Assembly (NCBI GenBank): GCA_002413075.1
Contig: DHWG01000073.1
Location: forward strand, 5,688-11,778
DNA from: Desulfosporosinus sp. UBA5188
Lineage (GTDB): Bacteria; Bacillota; Desulfitobacteriia; Desulfitobacteriales; Desulfitobacteriaceae
Reading direction: 5' to 3'
Length of the DNA stretch: 6,091 bases
The position numbers were made by a program, and so were the translations under genes. This document shows positions 1 through 4,678 of this stretch, piece by piece. Under the pieces are notes generated by a model. The model was not told the DNA's origin. It saw nothing but the letters and a program-made list of their open reading frames with translations, and ran no database searches. Numbering within the stretch: position 1 is the stretch's first letter; each line of letters begins with the position of its first letter.

Positions 1-251
1 TTAATCGCCGTTTCAACCCTTGCACCAATCGTATAATCTAAGGCTCCCTTATCTTGAGCCTTAATTGTAATCCCTTCAATGTTCATTTCCGTCACCTTAT
101 GTAAAATCACCTGCTCAATCACCTCGCCAAACTGCTGCATCACGATACTTTCAAGCTCAAGTTCTACTTTTCCAGATTCATTGGGCATGACCATGATCAG
201 GATATCATTGGATTCCAAGGTACCGGCTTTAGCGACCTTAGTTATTCTCAT
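1..251 (-). CDS. citD: Citrate/citramalate lyase acyl carrier protein CitD, N-terminal part (runs off the left edge)
   Basis: This is the gamma subunit of citrate lyase (or the homologous citramalate lyase). It is a small acyl carrier protein whose phosphoribosyl-dephospho-CoA group holds the acetyl/citryl or acetyl/citramalyl thioester while CitF and CitE act on it. The 83 visible residues contain the family signature AGTLESND at residues 9-16, with the prosthetic-group serine at Ser14, and the later block DKGALDYTIGAR around residues 67-78. Family members are about 95-100 residues long, so only about the last 15 are missing. The ATG at 249-251 is preceded on the minus strand by GAGGTG (258-263), six bases away. 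citE and citF would be expected beyond the left edge. With mal present in the window, a citramalate-lyase role is an attractive inference, but citrate and citramalate lyases cannot be told apart from CitD alone. Confidence 0.9.
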   Translation of the reverse strand, partial: MRITKVAKAGTLESNDILIMVMPNESGKVELELESIVMQQFGEVIEQVILHKVTEMNIEGITIKAQDKGALDYTIGARVETAI

Positions 252-699
252 TTGATTCACCTCATCTTAAATAATATTAGGGGACTTGTGTGACACCGCA
301 CTCGGTACTTACGACGCAGAGCGAACTAGCGTGTAAGCTCTTGTCTTTTGGGAGCGGGGTGCCCGCCAAATGCGCCATCCTTGGCGCAGTGGCGGCAGTG
401 CACGTCCCTGTGCGCTGCCCCGTATCTGGGGTCGCTTACACGGAGTTTGCTAATCTGCTTTCGTAAAGACGTCGTGCTAGTGTCACACAAGTTCCAGGCT
501 TGAAACCAGGGTTACGGAAGCGGTGACGTGAATGGATCTTGTACACTGCCCCGCCGTATGAAAGGGTTCTTGAGTCAAGTTTGATACGCTGCTCAACCAA
601 ATAAGTTCGCTTTTGTAAGCGCAAAGTTCCGGGCTAGTATAATTGTATGACATTGCGTCCCGGCCTTGAAACGTGGTACGAGGCAATGGTGATATCAGG
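252..699. other. 448-bp non-coding region between citD and the VanZ-like gene
   Basis: No convincing gene is present. Short open frames on the minus strand at 436-624 and 483-686 overlap each other in different frames, lack clear ribosome binding sites, have no recognisable domain and run across palindromic sequence. The left half is a large palindromic element (281-495, listed separately). The right half (496-699) carries two loosely similar segments, near 493-530 and 659-692. Both contain CTTGAAAC followed by a GG-TACG and GGTGA pattern. There is also a 6-bp inverted repeat CATTGC (651-656) / GCAATG (683-688) and a small hairpin CGCTT (609-613) / AAGCG (617-621). The citD promoter should lie in or near the left part, but no clear -35/-10 pair was found. 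The region could hold a structured RNA or a decayed mobile element; neither is proven. Confidence 0.6.
281..495. repeat. Palindromic hairpin-cluster element 1 (inverted-repeat ends, about 215 bp)
   Basis: The ends are inverted repeats: 281-296 pairs with 480-495 at 15 of 16 positions, including the perfect 13-mer ACTTGTGTGACAC. Weaker matching continues inward to the perfect pair CGTGTAAGC (330-338) / GCTTACACG (434-442). The core contains GCGGG/CCCGC (354-358/362-366). Next is TGCGCCA/TGGCGCA (371-377/382-388, loop TCCT), extended by GCCA/TGGC (365-368/390-393). Then comes a 10-bp stem 394-403/410-419 with one G-T pair and loop GTCCCT, and finally CCCC/GGGG (418-421/428-431). There is no coding potential. 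The architecture resembles REP- or MITE-type palindromic units. CATCCTTG and ACGTCC(C)TGT, which occur at the hairpin tips here, recur in element 2 on the opposite strand. A structured RNA is the alternative reading. No clear target-site duplication is visible. Confidence 0.75.
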
Positions 700-1089
700 T
701 TAGTGTCTAAGAGACTTTCTTAACCACCTGGTAATGAATCTAACTCCAATGTACAGTGCGAAGGCAACTATGAAACCCCAGAGGCCATTCACTATGTCTT
801 GAAATTCCATGTGTCCGTGACCCGTTAATTTTTGCTCAATCTCTATGGCGAAAACAAAAACGACAAGGACTGTAAAGGTATAAATAAAAGAAATGGTCGT
901 TAGGCTGTACCGAACGAGATATTTAAATAACAGATTGACGAATATATATAGTACCATTCCCAAAGATCCAATCACCAAAAAATGGAGCTGTTTATCGTTG
1001 AAGTGAAAACCAAAGTGATTCGCCAAGAGGGTTAATTTGTCGTGCCAATAGTTTACGATGTCAGTAATGAATTTCAAGGCTTTAATCAA
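700..1089 (-). CDS. Small VanZ-like integral membrane protein
   Basis: The product is a 129-residue membrane protein with three predicted transmembrane helices, at about residues 35-57, 63-84 and 99-118. An amphipathic N-terminus precedes them and a basic tail (RWLRKSLRH) follows. Two blocks resemble the VanZ family: an Asp-Lys-x-x-His-Phe motif at residues 32-37 before helix 1, and a Glu-x-Glu-Gln ... Asp-Ile-Val-Asn pattern at residues 83-101 that leads into the last helix. VanZ proteins are associated with low-level teicoplanin resistance, but most small VanZ-like proteins have no known function, so none is assigned. The start is TTG (1087-1089). It is supported by a very strong AGGAGGAGG about 8 bases upstream and by the absence of an ATG before residue 45. 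The gene lies between the two palindromic elements, same strand as citD and the activator gene. Confidence 0.7.
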   Translation of the reverse strand: MIKALKFITDIVNYWHDKLTLLANHFGFHFNDKQLHFLVIGSLGMVLYIFVNLLFKYLVRYSLTTISFIYTFTVLVVFVFAIEIEQKLTGHGHMEFQDIVNGLWGFIVAFALYIGVRFITRWLRKSLRH

Positions 1090-1099
1090 TATATTAACC
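1090..1099 (-). promoter_or_regulatory. Start-deciding ribosome binding site spacer for the TTG start of the VanZ-like gene
   Basis: Read on the minus strand, an AGGAGGAGG run ends about 8 bases before the TTG at 1087-1089. No ATG, GTG or other TTG is comparably placed, so this site fixes the start of the 129-residue reading frame. The purine-rich motif itself continues to about 1107. Confidence 0.6.
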
Positions 1100-1145
1100 T
1101 CCTCCTCTCATTCCCAGCCCGGAGGGTCCGCAATCACACGCTCTG

Positions 1146-1322
1146 ACGCCTTTGCGTGAGTCGTAGCCAAACTCGGCTTTAACCCGCTTTCATGGGAAGG
1201 GAGGGAAACAGGACGTTTCCCTCCGGCCCTGAGACAAGGATGTCGAATGGCCGGGTACCCTTCCCTCATGCATAACGGGTTAAAGCCCTAGTTTGGTACG
1301 TCGATCGCATGGCCGAAGGCGT
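1146..1322. repeat. Palindromic hairpin-cluster element 2 (opposite orientation to element 1)
   Basis: This is a long imperfect inverted repeat. Outer arms ACGCCTT (1146-1152) / AAGGCGT (1316-1322) are followed inward by CCAAACT (1167-1173) / AGTTTGG (1290-1296). Next come the perfect 12-mer GGCTTTAACCCG (1175-1186) / CGGGTTAAAGCC (1276-1287) and GGGAAGGG (1194-1201) / CCCTTCCC (1258-1265). The core holds a perfect 10-bp hairpin, GGAGGGAAAC (1200-1209) / GTTTCCCTCC (1215-1224), and a second one, GACA/TGTC (1233-1236/1241-1244) inside GGCC/GGCC (1225-1228/1249-1252). On the minus strand the tips read CATCCTTG and then ACGTCCTGT, the same two signatures in the same order as element 1 on the plus strand. 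The right arm overlaps the last codons of the activator gene. No T-run follows, so it is not a standard intrinsic terminator. Confidence 0.75.
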
Positions 1323-2106
1323 GTTTGCGACCCTCAACACAACACCCAATTGCCCCGTTATACTGGGGCTCCTTCGGTACGACAATCTTCTTGCCCGACC
1401 CGGCCTCCAGCAGCTTAACGACGGCGTGGTTATGTGCTACGCCTCCCGTGAAGACAAGAACCTCTCCTGTGAAGGTACGCAGCAGAGGCAAAATGCGCTT
1501 AACAATGGTAGCGTTTACCCCCGCCGCAAGTTCAGCTAAGGGGAAGCCTTCCACAATTTTACCAATCAACTCACTTTCGCCAAACACCGCACAAGTTGAG
1601 TTCAATGCCACTGGATGATCTGCATAGTTTCCAAGCTCCTCAAGGGGAACATCAAGAACGCTCGCCATATTTTCTAAGTAGCGTCCAGAAGAGGCCGCGC
1701 ACTTATCGTTGGTCATAAAATCAATCATTTTACCGTTTCTAACCTGGATTATTTTACTGTCTTGCCCACCAAGATCGACCAAAGTAAAATCCTTGAGCCC
1801 GGTCTGATAAATTGCCCCCAACACATGCGCCTTAAGCTCTGGAATAGCTTCTCCGCCCGCAAGTTCCAAAGTATTACGGCCATAACCCGTGGAAACTAAG
1901 TGATCCACCACCGGCAGTCCCATAGCCTCAAAGTCCACGGCCAGTTTTTCTCCCTGCTTTCGGCCATACTCTCGGTAAAAACGGATCGTATCCAATTTTT
2001 CCAAACGGAGGATTTCAAAATCTCCGTCCTCTATACCTGACCTCATGAGGGCGATCTTCACACTCCGGCTCCCCAGGTCTATTCCACAAATGATTTGTCC
2101 AGACAT
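1288..2106 (-). CDS. 2-hydroxyacyl-CoA dehydratase activator-type ATPase (HgdC/BadF/BcrA family)
   Basis: This is a homodimeric iron-sulfur ATPase of the acetate/sugar kinase-Hsp70-actin fold. In characterised relatives it uses ATP to push one low-potential electron into a partner dehydratase or reductase. The 272 residues show the first phosphate loop GIDLGSRSVK (8-17), TGYGR (73-77), the second phosphate loop LVDLGGQDSK (109-118), and NDKCAASSGR (133-142) with Cys136. These are followed by NSTCAVFGESE (169-179) with Cys172 and the adenosine-site FTGGVAHN (219-226). Cys136 and Cys172 match the two cysteines that, in HgdC, bind a [4Fe-4S] cluster shared across the dimer. The ATG at 2104-2106 has AAGGAGG seven bases upstream. 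Its likely partner is the protein at 2834-3850, now separated by a Uma2 gene. The C-terminal residues from about 262 (HAFGHAIDVPN) and the TAG stop lie in the arm of palindromic element 2, so the natural tail may have been replaced. The substrate of the system is unknown. Confidence 0.9.
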   Translation of the reverse strand: MSGQIICGIDLGSRSVKIALMRSGIEDGDFEILRLEKLDTIRFYREYGRKQGEKLAVDFEAMGLPVVDHLVSTGYGRNTLELAGGEAIPELKAHVLGAIYQTGLKDFTLVDLGGQDSKIIQVRNGKMIDFMTNDKCAASSGRYLENMASVLDVPLEELGNYADHPVALNSTCAVFGESELIGKIVEGFPLAELAAGVNATIVKRILPLLRTFTGEVLVFTGGVAHNHAVVKLLEAGSGKKIVVPKEPQYNGAIGCCVEGRKHAFGHAIDVPN

Positions 2107-2129
2107 GCGCTGCCCTCCTTATAAACGCA

Positions 2130-2175
2130 CACCTCCCAGGGCGAAAAATCGAAATAAATCTCGCCTTGGGAGGTG
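2130..2175 (-). terminator. Strong 15-bp hairpin between the Uma2 gene and the activator gene (terminator or processing/attenuation site)
   Basis: CACCTCCCAGGGCGA (2130-2144) and TCGCCTTGGGAGGTG (2161-2175) can form a 15-bp stem with one non-Watson-Crick position around a 16-base loop. It starts about 9 bases after the Uma2 stop codon on the minus strand and ends 23 bases before the activator ATG. The position suits a terminator or a partial terminator/RNA-stabilising hairpin after Uma2. Neither strand has the run of T that a classical intrinsic terminator needs, so the role is uncertain; the stem itself is clear. Confidence 0.5.
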
Positions 2176-2184
2176 GCCTGCCTA

Positions 2185-2766
2185 CTATGACTGAAAATCA
2201 AACACGGTGCTTAACTCAATGATGAGATCTGGGAAAATTGATACCTCTACATGATCGTTTTCTGTATAAACTTCCGGTCGGCCATATCTATTATTGCTTT
2301 GTAAAGCGAAGACACTCACGATTTTTCCTACTGGCTCTACAATCCAATATTCTCTAACTCCAGCATCTTCATACCTATTAAACTTTATTACCCTGTCATG
2401 TTGAATTGAAGACGGGGATATCACTTCAATGATCAGGTCAGGCGTACCGTTGCAGCCTTTTTCATCAATTTTGGAGTGATCACAAACTATGGTAAGGTCG
2501 GGCTCAACCACTTTTGTAATATCTTCATTTTGCTTTTCATCACCCTTAGTTAATCGAACACTAAACGGGGCTGGATACACCTTGCAAGGCTTACCCAGTA
2601 AATAATTTGCAAACTGTCTATTCAATTCACCGGAAATTAATTGATGTGCTGGTGACGGAGCTGATTGCATATAGGCTAATCCATCAATAATTTCCCAACG
2701 TTCATCGTCTGGAAATTTTAAATAGTCGGCAAAAGTAAATTTTTTTTGTTCTTGGGATAATGGCAT
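2185..2766 (-). CDS. Uma2-family PD-(D/E)XK endonuclease-like protein, copy 1
   Basis: The product is a 193-residue protein of the Uma2 (DUF820) family, which has the restriction-endonuclease-like PD-(D/E)XK fold. Its members are mostly uncharacterised and often multicopy. Visible family features are WEIIDG (24-29), VEPD (87-90, Asp90), PDLIIEVISPSS (109-120, Asp110 and Glu114), then IKFNRYEDAGVREYWIVEP (127-145) with Lys128. These are the expected metal-binding and catalytic positions and appear intact, so the fold is probably active, but no substrate is known. The ATG at 2764-2766 has AAGGAGGT about 6-7 bases upstream and an extended -10 promoter. The gene is about 64% identical by hand alignment to the plus-strand copy at 4073-4678. 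It lies between the dehydratase-like gene and its probable activator, which are usually neighbours, and it looks inserted as a self-contained unit with its own promoter and a trailing hairpin. Confidence 0.85.
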   Translation of the reverse strand: MPLSQEQKKFTFADYLKFPDDERWEIIDGLAYMQSAPSPAHQLISGELNRQFANYLLGKPCKVYPAPFSVRLTKGDEKQNEDITKVVEPDLTIVCDHSKIDEKGCNGTPDLIIEVISPSSIQHDRVIKFNRYEDAGVREYWIVEPVGKIVSVFALQSNNRYGRPEVYTENDHVEVSIFPDLIIELSTVFDFQS

Positions 2767-2788
2767 CGGATTACCTCCTTACCCTTGC

Positions 2789-2797
2789 ATTATACCA
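2789..2797 (-). promoter_or_regulatory. Extended -10 promoter for Uma2 copy 1
   Basis: On the minus strand the sequence reads TGG followed by TATAAT, a perfect extended -10 element (TGnTATAAT), 23 bases upstream of the ATG of the Uma2 gene. No good -35 is seen at 16-18 bp spacing, which fits the extended -10 class. It lies in the 67-bp gap after the stop of the dehydratase-like gene, so Uma2 and possibly the activator can be transcribed independently of that gene. Confidence 0.55.
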
Positions 2798-2833
2798 AAT
2801 ATTTACATGAATTGCATCTCATTTTCCCGTCCT

Positions 2834-3850
2834 CTAGTCTCCAAGCATACTCAGAAATGACTCTAACCTCATTTTACTTCGCGCATCCAACCCCGTGGGA
2901 TTTTCCCCTTCCAACGTCAGAATCGGGTAATCAAGCTTTTTGCGAATAATCAAGTCCTCAATTTGGCGATAACAAAAACTTTGCGTATAGTGAATGATTC
3001 CGTCGAGTTGCCGTCGCTCTGCCTCCCGGGCAATATCCTCAACTCGTTGAAATACTTTATAAGGATACGTGTATAAGCGGTACTGTTCCACGACGTCGTC
3101 CGTCTCAAAGGGCATTGTGAACTGTCTCTGAACCTCATTAAATACAACACGGGCTCCGTGTTCTTCTAGAAAATCGTACAGTTCGGGAAAAATGGGTGGA
3201 ACCCCAATAAAACCAAGGCGGAGTTCTCGCCCTTTTCTACGCGATCCGGAAGACACCTTGTGTTGAAATATAGGCTCTCTTTCACGCGCGGTCTGAATAA
3301 ATTCCTTCATTTCTCCAGCGAAGGCGTCGGGATCGCCGTTAAAATCAGAACAAGAAACAAGGTAGAGATGGTTTTCAAAGCCGCTCACACGATTTTCTTC
3401 CCATGTGAGTCGATCAATTTCCCACGCCAAGGCTCGCACCTGATCAAGGCGTTTTTTCTGCAGGCTCACAGCCTCCCAAGTTGTGCCTAACGCTCCAATG
3501 AGCTTGTCCATTTGAAGCCGGAGCATGTCAGGGTCACGATCATACGGAAACGCAAAAGGAATAATCTCAATCCCCTCTACTTCCCACGTCTCCATCAAGG
3601 CATGAGTATTACTACAGTCTCCTTGAGTCACAGCAACAATGCGCTTAATGTCTGGGTTATGTAAGGCTGTGGAATATAATCCCTTGATCCAACCGCACAC
3701 ATTTCGCGGGTAGCCAGCAAGTTCTGCCTCTTCCACACGACGCATGGCTTCCGAACTAGTAATAAAAATATTATTTAAATCAACCGGCGTCTCACCTGCT
3801 GCGAAAATTACTTCAACCGGCACGGTTGTTGTTAACCCGATTTTACCCAT
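2834..3850 (-). CDS. 2-hydroxyacyl-CoA dehydratase D-component-like iron-sulfur protein (HgdB/COG1775-type, single subunit)
   Basis: The product is a 338-residue protein of the 2-hydroxyglutaryl-CoA dehydratase D-component family. The start MGKIGLTTTVPVEVIFAAG and DLNNIFITS (24-32) are typical of the N-terminal domain. NVCGW (50-54) and QGDCSNTH (76-83) supply two candidate cluster cysteines, Cys52 and Cys79. QSFCYRQ (290-296) supplies Cys293, and the end (about 307-336, PILTLEGENPTGLDARSKMR then LESFLS) matches the usual C-terminal block. The fourth and only other cysteine is Cys167. Three conserved cysteines fit a [4Fe-4S] cluster as in HgdB/HadC-type subunits; four in total is too few for the six-cysteine double-cubane proteins. 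At 338 residues it is shorter than the usual 370-430, and no partner A-subunit gene is present, so it probably works alone or as a homodimer with the activator at 1288-2106. The ATG has AAGGAG about 12 bases upstream, a long spacing. The substrate cannot be read from the sequence. Confidence 0.85.
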   Translation of the reverse strand: MGKIGLTTTVPVEVIFAAGETPVDLNNIFITSSEAMRRVEEAELAGYPRNVCGWIKGLYSTALHNPDIKRIVAVTQGDCSNTHALMETWEVEGIEIIPFAFPYDRDPDMLRLQMDKLIGALGTTWEAVSLQKKRLDQVRALAWEIDRLTWEENRVSGFENHLYLVSCSDFNGDPDAFAGEMKEFIQTAREREPIFQHKVSSGSRRKGRELRLGFIGVPPIFPELYDFLEEHGARVVFNEVQRQFTMPFETDDVVEQYRLYTYPYKVFQRVEDIAREAERRQLDGIIHYTQSFCYRQIEDLIIRKKLDYPILTLEGENPTGLDARSKMRLESFLSMLGD

Positions 3851-3863
3851 AATTGATGTTTAC

Positions 3864-3882
3864 TCCTTAAGGACTTTGTCCT
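3864..3882 (-). promoter_or_regulatory. Small overlapping hairpins around the ribosome binding site of the dehydratase-like gene
   Basis: The leader contains AGGAC/GTCCT (3870-3874/3878-3882, 3-base loop) directly beside the palindrome TCCTTAAGGA (3864-3873), which includes the AAGGA Shine-Dalgarno core. The two pairings share bases and are mutually exclusive. The site could modulate initiation, but the stems are short, so this is a weak suggestion. Confidence 0.25.
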
Positions 3883-3975
3883 CTGATTCCCCGTTAAATA
3901 ACAGTGTCAAGTCCAAACTTTTCTCTATATCACTCTATCACTCTAGGGTATACAGTAAAAATATGGTATTTAACA

Positions 3976-4005
3976 TTGATATCATACTACCATGAGGGTT
4001 ATAAT
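3976..4005 (+). promoter_or_regulatory. Sigma-A-type promoter for Uma2 copy 2
   Basis: TTGATA (3976-3981) and a perfect TATAAT (4000-4005) are separated by 18 bp, 67 bases upstream of the ATG at 4073. The match is five of six for -35 and six of six for -10. The inverted pair ATGGTA (3963-3968) / TACCAT (3988-3993) and the 8-bp palindrome TGATATCA (3977-3984) overlap the -35 and the spacer and would suit a repressor operator. No regulator is visible in the window. Confidence 0.6.
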
Positions 4006-4072
4006 ATTAGATAATTAATGGACACGAACGTTGGCAATGACGAAAGGGATACTATATAAAGGAGTGATTATT

Positions 4073-4678
4073 ATGCCATTATCGCAAGAAGAAAGAAGAT
4101 ACACGTATGCCGACTACTTAACCTATCCAGACGATGAAAGCTGGGAAATTATTGACGGAGTGCCCTATATGCAAGCAGCTCCCACACCAATCCACCAAGA
4201 GATACTGATGGAATTATCTAAACAAATTGCAGTCTATTTGACAGGTAAAGCTTGTAAAATTTACCCTGCGCCTTTTTGTGTAAGGCTAACACAAGCAGGC
4301 TATGAGGAAAATGAAAAAGACGTAAAAAACATTGTGGAACCCGATATTTCTATTATTTGCGATAAATCCAAAATTGATGATAAAGGTTGCAATGGGGCCC
4401 CCGATATGATCATTGAGATAATTTCACCGTCGTCGATAAAAAAGGATCGGTTCATTAAGTTCAATCTCTACGAAAAAACCGGTGTTAAAGAATATTGGAT
4501 TGTAGAACCAGATCAAAAACTTGTGAGTGTTTTTCTGCTTGAGAAAAATGGGAGATTCAGTCGTCCCGAAATGTACACCGAGGAGGATAGTATCAAAGTA
4601 TCTATCTTCCCCGATTTAATCATTGATTTGAGTGCAGTCTTTGGAATACAAGACGTTTCCTTTCAACCTGAATTATGA
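4073..4678 (+). CDS. Uma2-family PD-(D/E)XK endonuclease-like protein, copy 2
   Basis: The product is a 201-residue paralogue of the Uma2 protein at 2185-2766, in the opposite orientation. By hand count about 124 of 194 aligned positions are identical, with near identity at WEIIDG (24-29), VEPD (88-91), GCNGAPDMIIEIISPSS (105-121, Asp111 and Glu115), Lys129 and EYWIVEP (140-146). The expected PD-(D/E)XK residues are therefore present. The last eight or so residues (DVSFQPEL) extend beyond copy 1. The ATG at 4073 is chosen because AAAGGAGTG (4058-4066) lies just upstream and because MPLSQE then matches copy 1 exactly; an upstream TTG at 4031 in the same frame has no such support. The gene has its own promoter. 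Its TGA stop ends at the base immediately before the stop codon of the convergent mal gene. Its function is unknown. Confidence 0.87.
   Translation: MPLSQEERRYTYADYLTYPDDESWEIIDGVPYMQAAPTPIHQEILMELSKQIAVYLTGKACKIYPAPFCVRLTQAGYEENEKDVKNIVEPDISIICDKSKIDDKGCNGAPDMIIEIISPSSIKKDRFIKFNLYEKTGVKEYWIVEPDQKLVSVFLLEKNGRFSRPEMYTEEDSIKVSIFPDLIIDLSAVFGIQDVSFQPEL

Larger units (their letters stand above)
3851..4072. other. Divergent intergenic region between the dehydratase-like gene and Uma2 copy 2
   Basis: This 222-bp AT-rich spacer holds the leaders of two divergent genes. It contains a good plus-strand promoter (3976-4005), a dyad across that promoter and a perfect tandem pair of the 8-mer ATCACTCT (3929-3944). 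It also contains a minus-strand TTGACA (complement at about 3903-3908) that could be the -35 for the dehydratase-like gene, although no good -10 follows at the right spacing. No gene is visible here. Confidence 0.6.

Noticed and set aside
638..643. Perfect TATAAT on the plus strand
   Set aside because: There is no acceptable -35 at 16-18 bp, no TG extension and no plus-strand gene follows.
436..686. Overlapping minus-strand open frames of 62 and 67 codons
   Set aside because: They overlap each other in different frames, lack ribosome binding sites and run over palindromic non-coding sequence; no domain is recognisable.
281..700. Group II intron or complete insertion sequence
   Set aside because: No domain V-like hairpin, reverse transcriptase or transposase is present, and no clear target duplication is seen.
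1309..1618. Plus-strand open frames opposite the activator gene
   Set aside because: They are antisense shadows of a clearly conserved ATPase gene and have no ribosome binding site or domain.
2834..3850. Assignment as a double-cubane cluster protein
   Set aside because: Such proteins need six cysteine ligands for two linked cubanes; this protein has only four cysteines in total.
3929..3944. Tandem ATCACTCT repeat as a CRISPR-like or iteron array
   Set aside because: There are only two 8-bp units without spacers; too short for either.
4031..4072. Upstream TTG start giving a 215-residue Uma2 copy 2
   Set aside because: It has no ribosome binding site, while the ATG at 4073 has a strong one and gives the same N-terminus as copy 1.
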